Part shown: positions 44,621 through 52,980 of the stretch, one piece after another | Position numbering within the stretch: position 1 is the first letter of the stretch | Layout of the letters: every line of letters begins with the position of its first letter | Origin: Nitrospira sp. CR1.1 | GTDB taxonomy: Bacteria; Nitrospirota; Nitrospiria; Nitrospirales; Nitrospiraceae | Length of the DNA: 64,000 nucleotides | Assembly: GCA_014055465.1 (NCBI GenBank) | Contig: WIAF01000001.1 | Coordinates: 682,001 to 746,000, forward strand | Direction: 5' to 3' | Position numbers and translations under genes: made by a program | The notes under the pieces: model-generated | The model's input: only the letters and a program-made list of their open reading frames with translations | Told to the model about the DNA's origin: nothing | Database searches by the model: none

Positions 44621-46590
44621 TGAGCCTGGCTGCATCGGCACCGGATGCGGTCATCCGCCTGTCCGGCTTCGTCAAGCGGTACCAGAAACATCTCGCGGTC
44701 AACGGCCTGGATTTCACTGTGAACCGGGGGGAAATTTACGGCCTCATCGGTCCGGATGGTGCGGGCAAGAGCAGCGCGATGAAGGCGATTGCCGGAGTGT
44801 TGCAGTACGAAGGCGGGTCTGTCGAAGTGTTCGGGACCGTTGTGAATTCGGAACGGGCGGCCGAACAGGTGAAACGACGGATCGGGTTTCTCCCCCAAGG
44901 CTTGGGGCTCAACCTCTACCCAGAGCTCTCCGTCGAGGAGAACATCGACTTTTTCGCCAAGCTCAGGTTGGTGTCCGAGGCCAACCTTCGTGAACGTAAA
45001 TCGCGGTTGCTGGCGATCACCCGCCTGGATCGCTTCCGTGCCCGGTTGGTGAAACAGCTCTCGGGCGGCATGAAGCAGAAGCTCGGTTTGATCTGCACGC
45101 TGATTCATGAGCCGGAGCTGGCCATTCTCGACGAGCCGACGACCGGTGTCGATCCGGTCTCGCGGCGCGACTTCTGGGCCATTCTCGCGGAATGGCAGGC
45201 GGTCAAGGGCATGACCGCGCTCGTCTCGACCGCTTATATGGATGAGGCGGCCCGCTTTCACCGGCTCTCATTTTTCTCCCACGGACGCGTACTGGCATCC
45301 GGCACGCCGGCAGACGTTCAATCTCTGGTCCCTGGTCTGGTCGTCACCTTCGAATCGACTCCGCAATTGGAAGCAGTTGCTCGCCTGAAACGCCGGTACG
45401 CTCAGGTGGAATCGTTGGGTCCGTCACTGCACGTGTTCACGCCGGAACGGGAGGCGGATGCTGCGGCCGAGGGGATTCGGGATGCGCTGGGGAATCTCCC
45501 GGTGACCAATCTCCATGCGAACGAGCCGGAGCTGGAAGATGTCGTCGTCGCGCTTCTCCTGAAAGAACAGGATGGACAGCCGGGACTGTCGGGACGATCG
45601 ACTCAGGCAATCCGCCCGGGGAGCCTGTCGCAGTGTGACGGACCGGCCGTTGAGGCCAAGGCGCTCGTGCGGGACTTTGGTTCCTTTCGCGCCGTGGACC
45701 AAGTCAGTTTCGACATGAAGCAAGGCGAAATCTTCGGACTCTTGGGGGCGAACGGCGCGGGCAAGACGACCGTCATCAAGATGCTGACGGGGATCGTGCC
45801 GCCGACGGGCGGAGAAGGACGTGTGGCCGGCGCCGACATGCGGACGGCGAGCGGCGCGATCAAGGAGCGCATCGGGTACATGTCCCAGGCCTTCTCCCTC
45901 TATCTGGACCTGACCGTGATCGAGAATATCCGGCTCTTTGCCGGAATTTATGGGTTGGCTCGTCGCCAGGCGCAGCAACGGATGGAGTGGATCGTCGAGA
46001 TGGCCGGCCTCAACGGCTATGAGCATGATCGGACCGGGCGTCTTCCCATGGGGGTGCGGCAACGTCTGGCGTTGGGTTGCGCATTGGTCCACGGTCCGCG
46101 CGTGTTATTTCTCGATGAACCGACGTCCGGCGTGGACCCCATCGGCCGCCGGCGATTCTGGGAGTTGTTGTCGCGGTTGGCTCGCGAGGAGGGCGTCGCG
46201 ATCCTCATCACAACGCACTATCTCAGCGAAGCGGAGCATTGCGACCGGCTGGCCCTCATGTATGCCGGACGAATCGTGGCCGGAGGGACGCCGGCGGATC
46301 TCAAGACAGAGGTAGAGCGAGAAGTCGGGCAATTGCTGGAAATTACCGTGGACAAGCCGGGGGCCGCCCTCGCGCATGTGACGGCGGCCGGGTTCACCGG
46401 CGCAGCGCTCTTCGGCACCAAGATCCATGTGCTCTCGCGTGATTTCTCCCGGGACGAAACGCGCCTCCGGGAGGGATTGGCCCGCGTCGGCATTGCCGTT
46501 GCAGCGGTGCGTCCGCGGCTGCTGAGCTTGGAGGACGTGTTTGTGTCGCGAGTCATGGCGCTCGAACAGGCAGCGCGCAAGGAGGGGTAA
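44617..46590 (+). CDS. Tandem ABC-transporter ATPase (ABC-2 export system)
   Basis: 657 residues with two nucleotide-binding domains. The first has Walker A GPDGAGKSS, signature LSGGMKQKLG and Walker B LAILDEPTTGVDP. The second has GANGAGKTT and VLFLDEPTSGVDP, but its signature reads LPMGVRQRLALG, i.e. the usual Ser-Gly-Gly is replaced. A YbhF/YhiH-type fused ATPase that pairs with two ABC-2 permeases; substrate probably a drug or hydrophobic molecule. Confidence 0.93.
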   Translation: MMSLAASAPDAVIRLSGFVKRYQKHLAVNGLDFTVNRGEIYGLIGPDGAGKSSAMKAIAGVLQYEGGSVEVFGTVVNSERAAEQVKRRIGFLPQGLGLNLYPELSVEENIDFFAKLRLVSEANLRERKSRLLAITRLDRFRARLVKQLSGGMKQKLGLICTLIHEPELAILDEPTTGVDPVSRRDFWAILAEWQAVKGMTALVSTAYMDEAARFHRLSFFSHGRVLASGTPADVQSLVPGLVVTFESTPQLEAVARLKRRYAQVESLGPSLHVFTPEREADAAAEGIRDALGNLPVTNLHANEPELEDVVVALLLKEQDGQPGLSGRSTQAIRPGSLSQCDGPAVEAKALVRDFGSFRAVDQVSFDMKQGEIFGLLGANGAGKTTVIKMLTGIVPPTGGEGRVAGADMRTASGAIKERIGYMSQAFSLYLDLTVIENIRLFAGIYGLARRQAQQRMEWIVEMAGLNGYEHDRTGRLPMGVRQRLALGCALVHGPRVLFLDEPTSGVDPIGRRRFWELLSRLAREEGVAILITTHYLSEAEHCDRLALMYAGRIVAGGTPADLKTEVEREVGQLLEITVDKPGAALAHVTAAGFTGAALFGTKIHVLSRDFSRDETRLREGLARVGIAVAAVRPRLLSLEDVFVSRVMALEQAARKEG

Positions 46591-46616
46591 GCCTGAATCT
46601 CCAGCGCATCAGTGCC

Positions 46617-47747
46617 GTGGCGCTCAAGGAATGGAAAGAAACCACCAGGGACCGTCTGTTCCTGCTGTTGTCCTTCCTTCTGCCGGCTCTCTGGCTTGTG
46701 GTCTTCGGCTATGGGTTGAATCTGGACGTGGAGGACATTCCGTTTGCGGTCGTGGATCGAGATCAGAGTGAGTTCAGCCGGGAATACCTCCAGCGGTTCA
46801 TCCAGTCGCGCTATTTTTCGTTTCGGGGCTATGCCGACGATGAGCGTACCTTGGATCGGCTGCTGACCGAAACGAAGATCCGGGCGGCCATCATCATTCC
46901 CGAACGGTTTCAGGAACAATTGGCCGCAGGCGAGCCGGTCTCCGTGCAGACGTTGCTCGACGGAACGTTTCCGCTCCATACGGATATCGCCAAGGGCTAC
47001 GTGATCGCCATCAACCAGGCGTTCACTGAGGACCGCCTGATCGACTTCCTCCGCCGCTCCCGTGGTGTGACCCAGGAGCAAGCCGGCGTCCTCGTGCGTC
47101 CGCTGAGCGTAGAGGTCCGCTATCTCTACAACGAGGAAGTGCGCAGTACCTGGTCCACGGTGCCGGCGTTGGTCATGTTCACGTTGATGCTGGCGTCTCC
47201 CCTGCTGACGGCGCTCGGGGTCGTGCGGGAAAAGGAAACGGGGTCGATCTACAACATCTACAGCTCCACCGTGAGCCGCGCCGAGTTCCTCACCGGGAAG
47301 CTGTTGCCCTATATCGTCATCTCCCTCGTGAACGTCTGCGTGTTATGGCTGATGGCCGTCGGGCTTTTTCAGGTGCCGTTCAAGGGAAACTTTCTGCTGT
47401 TTTTTTCCGCGTCGGTGCTGTTCGTGTTCTGCACCACGGGGATCGGGCTGCTGATTTCGCTGCTGGTGCAGACGCAGATGGCAGCCCTGATCATTACGAT
47501 GGTCGTGGCGATGGTCCCGACCATCTTGTTTTCCGGCCTTCTCGTTCCCGTCGCCTCGTTAACGCGCGGCGCGAAGGTCCAGGCGCATCTCTTCCCCGCC
47601 ATGTACTACACCGACATTATGCGCGGCAGCTTTCTGAAAGGGGTCGGCGCCGATGTGCTGTGGATCGACCTGCTGGCGTTGGCGATTTTTGCCGCCGCGC
47701 TGAGCGCGGTCACGTATCGTCTTTTTACCAAGCGACCGGAGACATGA
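46617..47747 (+). CDS. ABC-2 type permease 1 (YbhS/YhhJ-like)
   Basis: 376 residues: one N-terminal and five C-terminal membrane segments around a large extracytoplasmic domain (~45-170), with VREKETGSIYNIYSSTVSRAEF (in parts) as the conserved ABC-2 loop. The GTG at 46617 has no ribosome-binding site; a CTG at 46593, eight codons upstream, has GGAGGGG five bases before it and would give LNLQRISAVALKEW, like the N-termini of related permeases. Both starts are possible. Confidence 0.9.
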   Translation: MALKEWKETTRDRLFLLLSFLLPALWLVVFGYGLNLDVEDIPFAVVDRDQSEFSREYLQRFIQSRYFSFRGYADDERTLDRLLTETKIRAAIIIPERFQEQLAAGEPVSVQTLLDGTFPLHTDIAKGYVIAINQAFTEDRLIDFLRRSRGVTQEQAGVLVRPLSVEVRYLYNEEVRSTWSTVPALVMFTLMLASPLLTALGVVREKETGSIYNIYSSTVSRAEFLTGKLLPYIVISLVNVCVLWLMAVGLFQVPFKGNFLLFFSASVLFVFCTTGIGLLISLLVQTQMAALIITMVVAMVPTILFSGLLVPVASLTRGAKVQAHLFPAMYYTDIMRGSFLKGVGADVLWIDLLALAIFAAALSAVTYRLFTKRPET

Positions 47748-47758
47748 GGGGGCATGGC

Positions 47759-48913
47759 ATGACGGCTCGGCAGCGGACAGCCACGTGGGGGCAACGTCTC
47801 GCGGCGCTGACATGGAAGGAAATCTTGCAACTGTCGCGCGATGTGCCGCTGTTGTTATTTTTGGTGTATTCGTTTTCGCTCTCGGTGCTAGTGAGCGGGG
47901 CCGGGATCACCATGCAGCTCACCAACGCGGAGTTGCTGGTGCATGATGCGGATCAGAGTCCTTCGTCCCGCGAGCTGATTCACCGGTTCCAGCCTCCGTA
48001 TTTTGCCCTCACCGGCGCGATCAGCGATCCTCGCCAAGGCCTCCGGCAACTGGACCAGGGCCGTGCGATGCTCTTATTGGAGATTCCCCCGCGTTTTCAT
48101 GAGGCCCTCATGAGCGGAGCACGGACGGCAGTCCAACTGCTTGTCGATACCACCAATGCTCCTCAGGGGCTCTCGGCCGCCGCGTACAGCGTGCGAATTG
48201 CCAGCCTGTTTGGGGCCGAGACGGGCCTGGCCTCCGCGGGTCTTTCCGGAGTGACGGCGACCGTGCCCGTCGTGTCCAGCGCCCATCGTGTCTGGTTCAA
48301 CCCCACCCAGGACGAACGATGGTTCCAGTCCATTTCGCACATATTGCGCATGATCACGCTCTTTGCGGTATTGCTGCCGGCTGCCGCATTGGTTCGTGAA
48401 AAGGAACGGGGCACGGTCGAGCAGTTACTCGTGTCGCCGTTGTCTCCCTTCCAGATCATGTTTTCAAAGGTTCTCGCGATGTCTGGAGTCATCCTCCTCG
48501 CGACCGCTCTGGCTCTGTATGGCGTCTTGCACCCGGTGTTTCACGTGCCGATGAAGGGGTCGGCGGGACTCTTTTTTCTGCTGACCGCGTTGCATGTCTT
48601 CACCACGGCCGGATTCGGATTGGTGGCCGCGACCCTCGCGAAGAACCAGGCCCAAGTCGCCATGATGACGCTCTTCGTCGTGGGTCCGATGCTGTTGTTG
48701 TCAGGCATCACGTCGCCGTACGAATCGATGCCCGCATGGGTACAGGCCATCATGACGTTCTCTCCATTGCGCTACTATATCGACATCACCTACGGGGTGA
48801 TGTTGAAGGGGGCGGGCTTGGAGTTGTTGTGGAGACCTGTCGGCGCCATGCTCCTGTTGGGCGGCATACTGTTCGGGAGTGGAATGTGGCGATTCCGACG
48901 GCAGTTCCAATGA
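47759..48913 (+). CDS. ABC-2 type permease 2 (YbhR-like)
   Basis: 384 residues from the ATG at 47759, chosen because GAGGGG lies about six bases upstream; an ATG at 47744 overlapping the previous stop is an alternative. Same layout as permease 1: one N-terminal membrane segment (DVPLLLFLVYSFSLSVLV), a periplasmic domain and five C-terminal segments with VREKERGTVEQLLVSPL. Probably forms the heterodimeric pore with permease 1. Confidence 0.92.
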   Translation: MTARQRTATWGQRLAALTWKEILQLSRDVPLLLFLVYSFSLSVLVSGAGITMQLTNAELLVHDADQSPSSRELIHRFQPPYFALTGAISDPRQGLRQLDQGRAMLLLEIPPRFHEALMSGARTAVQLLVDTTNAPQGLSAAAYSVRIASLFGAETGLASAGLSGVTATVPVVSSAHRVWFNPTQDERWFQSISHILRMITLFAVLLPAAALVREKERGTVEQLLVSPLSPFQIMFSKVLAMSGVILLATALALYGVLHPVFHVPMKGSAGLFFLLTALHVFTTAGFGLVAATLAKNQAQVAMMTLFVVGPMLLLSGITSPYESMPAWVQAIMTFSPLRYYIDITYGVMLKGAGLELLWRPVGAMLLLGGILFGSGMWRFRRQFQ

Positions 48914-49295
48914 GTGGACTGCCCCCGCTGGACCCCTGCCTCGTGTAACGATTGCTCATCGCGAGTCGTTCGCCACCGCTGCACCTTCAAGAAACCTCCT
49001 CCCGATATCCGGCCGTTGCTGCGGGGGACTCAAGCGGCGTCTGCAATTAACGCAGCAGCAGCTCGCTCTCACGACTGCCTGCTCCACGAGGTGACGATGC
49101 GTTTCGTCACCTGACGAGGCTTCGTCGCGAGCAGTTCGTCACTCGGAATCCGCAATGTCGCCGCCGTGCGAGATGAGCAGGATATTCTCTTGAAATATGA
49201 ATGCGTTGGACGAGTCTATTCCAGGGGAATGCCGCGAGGAACAGCCTTTGCTGATACTGGTGAACAGCAACGCATTGAAGAATGGAAGGTGATCT
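48914..49295. other. Intergenic region, no gene recognised
   Basis: 382 bases after the export operon. I saw no conserved gene, relic or terminator. A weak TTGAAA at 49190 with a TATTCC further on could be a promoter for the small membrane gene, but spacing is long. Confidence 0.4.
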
Positions 49296-49427
49296 ATGAA
49301 GAAGGCGACGATGTGGCTCTGGTGGTACGGACTGTTGGCGGGCGTTCCTCTCGTGACCATGGGGCTGTTGTTGAAGGATCGAATGGCGGCTGCGGTTCCG
49401 CAGCGGGTGCGGAGCCACCGGCGATAA
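49296..49427 (+). CDS. Small membrane protein, 43 aa
   Basis: Too short for most predictions. The ATG is preceded by AAGGTG at good spacing; the product has a basic start, a single membrane helix (WLWWYGLLAGVPLVTMGLLL) and a basic tail (VPQRVRSHRR). The stop is 21 bases before the DoxX gene, which suggests co-translation with it. Function unknown. Confidence 0.55.
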   Translation: MKKATMWLWWYGLLAGVPLVTMGLLLKDRMAAAVPQRVRSHRR

Positions 49428-49448
49428 TTCATTGTAAGGAGGTGCGGC

Positions 49449-49955
49449 ATGTACAGCTTTTTCAAAACAGATGATTCCTGGGCGGGTTTGATTCTGCGGG
49501 TGGTGCTGGGGGGCGTGATCTTCGCGCATGGAGCCCAGAAATTATTGGGCTGGTATGGAGGGGGCGGGTTTGAGGGCACCATGGGATTCTTTACTCAAAA
49601 AATGGGCCTCCCCTGGCTGGTGGCGTTTCTCGTCATCATCGGGGAATCCATCGGCAGTTTGGGGTTGCTGGCAGGCTTGTTCACCAGGTTCACGGCGGCG
49701 AGTTTCATCGTGATCATGTTGGGCGCGATTATGACCGTGCATTTGCCACAAGGGTTCTTCATGAACTGGTTCGGACAGCAGACCGGTGAAGGGTTCGAAT
49801 ATCACCTGCTCGTGATTGGAATGAGCCTGGCGTTACTGGTCGTCGGCGGGGGCAAGTGGTCGCTCGATGGGGTGATTGCCCGCTGGTTCGGCGAGCGGGC
49901 GGCCGTCCCGGTGACGAAGGCGCGGGAGGCGAGCTTCGCGTTGCGCATGTTCTGA
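49449..49955 (+). CDS. DoxX family membrane protein, paralogue 2
   Basis: 168 residues; TAAGGAGG upstream. Shares long stretches with the protein at 34506 (TDDSWAG, GAQKLLG, TQKMGLPW, GSLGLLAGL, RFTAASFIV, GFFMNW) and has a longer, charged C-terminus. Four membrane segments. The level of resemblance indicates duplication rather than distant homology. It precedes a set of small stress-type genes. Confidence 0.88.
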   Translation: MYSFFKTDDSWAGLILRVVLGGVIFAHGAQKLLGWYGGGGFEGTMGFFTQKMGLPWLVAFLVIIGESIGSLGLLAGLFTRFTAASFIVIMLGAIMTVHLPQGFFMNWFGQQTGEGFEYHLLVIGMSLALLVVGGGKWSLDGVIARWFGERAAVPVTKAREASFALRMF

Positions 49956-50015
49956 AGGCCATGGTGAGGCCGGGCACTGGCCCGGTCCCACTCGAGGACG
50001 AAAAGGTCCACGACC

Positions 50016-50303
50016 ATGTTAAAGATTACGGTGTCGAATACAAGCCGGGGAACCACCTTCGACCTCTCCGGGCGCCTGGTCGGTCCCTGGGTTCAGGAGC
50101 TCCGGCGATGTTGGCTGATGGCCGGCGTCGGCGAACCGGCCCCATGCCATGTCGATCTCCGGGAAGTGACCTTCATCGATGAGGCGGGAACCACGCTCCT
50201 GTCTCAGATGTATCGCGGAGGGGTCACCATTCACGCGTCAGGCTGTCTGACGAGGGCCATCGTGCAGAGTTTAAACACGACAGGTGTTCACAATCACAAC
50301 TAA
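50016..50303 (+). CDS. STAS-like domain protein
   Basis: 95 residues. The STAS pattern is visible: a first strand TTFDLSGRLVGPWVQEL, then CHVDLREVTFIDEAGTTLLSQM, where the Asp-Glu-Ala-Gly-Thr turn corresponds to the phosphorylatable Ser/Thr region of anti-sigma antagonists. In many STAS proteins the critical residue is Ser; here Thr is next to Gly. No partner kinase (SpoIIAB type) lies nearby. Confidence 0.7.
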   Translation: MLKITVSNTSRGTTFDLSGRLVGPWVQELRRCWLMAGVGEPAPCHVDLREVTFIDEAGTTLLSQMYRGGVTIHASGCLTRAIVQSLNTTGVHNHN

Positions 50304-50314
50304 GGAGTCATGCG

Positions 50315-50422
50315 ATGAGACGCGTAATGGTTCTCCTCGGGTCAATGGTTCTCAGCTTGTCGATGGCGGCGCCCTATGGACACGCCGCAGAAGGCGGGGG
50401 AAAGAGCCCGGCGGATGTGTAA
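50315..50422 (+). CDS. Small secreted peptide, 35 aa
   Basis: ATG with TAAGGAG upstream. The product is essentially a signal peptide (RRVMVLLGSMVLSLSMAA, cleavage probably near GHA-AE) plus about 12 residues. It may be a real small exported peptide or the remaining 5' end of a truncated secreted protein; no downstream continuation was found in other frames. Confidence 0.45.
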   Translation: MRRVMVLLGSMVLSLSMAAPYGHAAEGGGKSPADV

Positions 50423-50458
50423 ATCGGGCGGCGCCGAACAGATTGAAGGAGGTGCACC

Positions 50459-50755
50459 ATGCCGGTTACGTTGATTACTGTGTTCTCAGTCCCGATCGCC
50501 AGGGAGGAGGAATTCGTAAAATGGTGGGCCGATATCAAAGACCATATCACCAAGGAACCGGGATTCATCAGTGGAAAATTCCATAAGAGCATCCAGTCGG
50601 ACCGTAAATTCAACTATATCAACGTGGCAATCTGGCAGAACGACGATCTGTATTGGAAAGCCTATGAAAAGAGCGTTTCGCCCATGAAAATCAAGCTTGG
50701 AGAGCTAGGTGTTGAGATGACGCCTGCGCTCTATCGCGTGGCCTTCGAGTACTGA
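50459..50755 (+). CDS. Antibiotic biosynthesis monooxygenase (ABM)-domain protein
   Basis: 98 residues; AAGGAGGTG upstream. ABM-type dimeric alpha/beta barrel: LITVFSVPIAREEEFVKWW, EPGFISGKFHKSI, NYINVAIWQNDDLYWKAYEK. Members act as small cofactor-free oxygenases or as haem-degrading enzymes, but many have no known substrate. A degraded copy of this gene is at 53887-54080. Confidence 0.85.
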   Translation: MPVTLITVFSVPIAREEEFVKWWADIKDHITKEPGFISGKFHKSIQSDRKFNYINVAIWQNDDLYWKAYEKSVSPMKIKLGELGVEMTPALYRVAFEY

Positions 50756-50801
50756 GCTCACACGCACCAGGTCATTCACCAATTTCACCAGGGAGGGCAG
50801 C

Positions 50802-51242
50802 ATGAAGATGCACAAGACGGTTCGGGTCGCGATCGGGACGCTGGTTCTGGCCGGGGCGCTGGTCGGGGCCGGTTGTCATCGTCACCACACGCCGGCGGAG
50901 CGCGCGGATTGGATGACGAACAAGATCGCCAAACATTTGGATTTGGACGACCAGCAGAAGGCGAAGCTGATGGCCGTGAGGGACGAAATGGTGGCGGCTC
51001 GCGCGGAGTCTCAGCAGGAGCATAAGGCGATTATGGAGGACCTGATCGTCCAGGTGCAAAGCGACCGGCTGGACCAGGCCAAGCTGACTCAGCTGATGGA
51101 CCGGCATCAAGCCGAACAACGGCGCGTGATGCAGCGCGTTTTGCCAAAAGTGACGGATTGGCATGCGACGCTTCGGCCGGAACAGAAGGCTGAAGCCGTG
51201 GAGCATATCCGGAAATGGATGGATCGCTATGGAGACCACTAG
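50802..51242 (+). CDS. Spy/CpxP-like periplasmic lipoprotein
   Basis: 146 residues; GGGAGG upstream. N-terminal signal with lipobox LVGAGC, so lipid-anchored. The mature part is helical and charged: HLDLDDQQKAKLMAVRDEM corresponds to the LTxxQ region and LRPEQKAEAVEHI to its repeat. Spy-like proteins act as periplasmic chaperones or metal sensors; His residues (CHRHHT) after the anchor might bind metal. A 3' relic of a paralogue is at 43275. Confidence 0.8.
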   Translation: MKMHKTVRVAIGTLVLAGALVGAGCHRHHTPAERADWMTNKIAKHLDLDDQQKAKLMAVRDEMVAARAESQQEHKAIMEDLIVQVQSDRLDQAKLTQLMDRHQAEQRRVMQRVLPKVTDWHATLRPEQKAEAVEHIRKWMDRYGDH

Positions 51243-51396
51243 CCCGCGCTATTCATACCCGGTTCAATGTGCATGGATACGGCCGATGGGAAACAGAACT
51301 GTCAAGCAGTCGGGTACCACCGAAGAATGAAGTGTGCTGACCATGAACGCTGAGCGGTCGATGAACGACTCTCAGAACCTAACTAAGGAGGGTGTG

Positions 51397-51735
51397 ATGC
51401 GATACATAAAAGGATTCTGTGCCATGTTGTTCACGGCGGGGCTGGTGTTTTCGGCCGGTTCTCTGTTCGCCGAAGTTGATGATGGATCTCACATCAAAAT
51501 TACCTCGCCGAAGGATGGGGCCAAGGTGGGAGACACCTTCGAGCTGGCCTACGAACTCACGAAGGGTTCCAAAGCGGCTCATGGGCATGTGTATCTCGAC
51601 GGCGAACCGCAGAAGAAGTTTCCCGGCACATTCAAAGGGCTCAGCAAGGGCAAGCATGAGATCAAAGTTCAAGCGGCGACCCACGATCACGACCATTTGT
51701 CCGCAACCGATACTATTACGGTCGAGGTGCAGTAG
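51397..51735 (+). CDS. Secreted hypothetical protein, 112 aa
   Basis: ATG at 51397 with TAAGGAGGG upstream. A signal peptide (MRYIKGFCAMLFTAGLVFSA, cleavage near LFA-EV) precedes a small beta-rich domain: IKITSPKDGAKVGDTFEL and HGHVYLDGEPQKKF, ending HEIKVQAATHDHDHL. It looks like an Ig-like or cupredoxin-like fold with several histidines; I do not recognise a named family. Confidence 0.7.
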   Translation: MRYIKGFCAMLFTAGLVFSAGSLFAEVDDGSHIKITSPKDGAKVGDTFELAYELTKGSKAAHGHVYLDGEPQKKFPGTFKGLSKGKHEIKVQAATHDHDHLSATDTITVEVQ

Positions 51736-51813
51736 ATCAGCGCTTGCATAGACCAGAGAGACACTCTACCGTGACAAGTTAGAACACAACACGGGAATCG
51801 GCATCCCGCGTGG

Positions 51814-51829
51814 GCTAGGCCGGCCTAGC
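51814..51829. promoter_or_regulatory. 16-bp perfect palindrome upstream of the rhodanese gene
   Basis: GCTAGGCCGGCCTAGC. It lies 44 bases before the rhodanese ATG. A second hairpin (CGGGA with TCCCG, 51792-51808) precedes it. No U-tract follows, so an operator is more likely than a terminator. Confidence 0.45.
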
Positions 51830-51872
51830 AGGAAGAACGAGCGTTGTTTACATATTCATAAGGAGCAAGACC

Positions 51873-52244
51873 ATGGCGACACCAGTGGCGATCAATGACC
51901 CGGCAAAAGCGAAAGAGTTCTTCGAGGCAAAAATGGCGTTTACCACCGGTCCGGTGGAACTGGAACGGATGATGAAGAATAAGGAAGTGAATGTTGTTGA
52001 TGTCCGGGCGGCGGACGATTACGCCCAGGGGCATATTCCCGGTGCGGTGAATTTACCGAAGGATCAGTGGGCCTCTCTCAAAGGTCTGCGCAAGGACAAG
52101 CTGAACGTGCTCTACTGCTATTCACAGGTCTGCCATCTTGCCGCGACCGCTGCCGTGCAATTCGCCGCACAGGGCTATTCCATTATGGAATTGGATGGCG
52201 GCTGGCGTTGGTGGAAGGACGATGGGTTCGACGTGGAGAAGTGA
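51873..52244 (+). CDS. Rhodanese-like sulfurtransferase domain protein
   Basis: 123 residues; AAGGAG upstream. Single rhodanese domain: [23 protein letters not shown], then the active-site loop [12 protein letters not shown] with Cys at the nucleophile position, and [14 protein letters not shown] near the end. The loop differs from the common CRSGxRS type. Cytoplasmic. Sulfur transfer or redox role inferred. Confidence 0.88.
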   Translation: MATPVAINDPAKAKEFFEAKMAFTTGPVELERMMKNKEVNVVDVRAADDYAQGHIPGAVNLPKDQWASLKGLRKDKLNVLYCYSQVCHLAATAAVQFAAQGYSIMELDGGWRWWKDDGFDVEK

Positions 52245-52410
52245 GCAGGTCTTCGACCGAGTCACCAGCGCTTGCATGACATGATAGGTCGATAGCACCG
52301 GACGTGGGCGGTCTTTCCGAAAAGGATGGGCCGCGCCGCTCTCCTGTCACACACGTTCGATCCAGATGCGACGGCGGGTGGGCAGAGTATGTAGTGGCGG
52401 CGGGGAAGCC

Positions 52411-52536
52411 ATGGCCGCTCTGACGGGCGTGCGGCCGATGATCGAGCGGTTTCCCCCGGCCCATGCGCAGGAAGCCTATCAGCACATGATGGGTGGCAAA
52501 GCGCGCTTCCGCGCCGTACTGACGATGAACTCGTAA
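52411..52536 (+). pseudogene. 3' relic of a zinc-type alcohol dehydrogenase gene
   Basis: The frame reads [19 protein letters not shown] followed by [20 protein letters not shown], which is the characteristic C-terminal end of medium-chain (zinc) alcohol dehydrogenases. Everything upstream of about residue 300 of the family is missing and there is no ribosome-binding site. It accounts for most of the 305-base gap before the OsmC gene. Confidence 0.7.
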
Positions 52537-52549
52537 ATTTGGAGGTAGC

Positions 52550-52975
52550 ATGAAACGGAATGCATCGGCAAAATGGCAGGGCGATCTCAAGACAGGTAAA
52601 GGGACGGTGTCGACGGACAGCGGCGTGTTAGCCGAGACGCCATATTCATTCAGCACCAGATTCGAGAATGGAAAGGGCACGAACCCGGAAGAATTGATCG
52701 CAGCCGCCCATGCCGGTTGCTTTACCATGGCCCTTTCGGGTCAGTTGGGCGCGGCGAATCTGGTCGCTGAGCACCTGGCGACCACCGCAACCGTCACGAT
52801 GGAAAAACTGGAGGCAGGCTGGACAGTCACCGGCATCCATTTGGCCGTGAAGGGAAGAGTGCCTAAGGCCGATGCCGCCGCTTGGGACAAAGCGACCACG
52901 GCGGCGAAAACCGGCTGCCCGATTTCCCGTTTGCTGAATGCCACCATCACGATGGACGCCAGGTTGGAGAACTGA
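52550..52975 (+). CDS. OsmC family peroxiredoxin
   Basis: 141 residues; GGAGG upstream. The two redox cysteines are in [13 protein letters not shown] and [12 protein letters not shown], the arrangement of OsmC-type organic hydroperoxide reductases. Usually cytoplasmic; reduces hydroperoxides with thiols. Adjacent to a HAD hydrolase, five bases after its stop. Confidence 0.93.
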   Translation: MKRNASAKWQGDLKTGKGTVSTDSGVLAETPYSFSTRFENGKGTNPEELIAAAHAGCFTMALSGQLGAANLVAEHLATTATVTMEKLEAGWTVTGIHLAVKGRVPKADAAAWDKATTAAKTGCPISRLLNATITMDARLEN

Positions 52976-52980
52976 CACGC

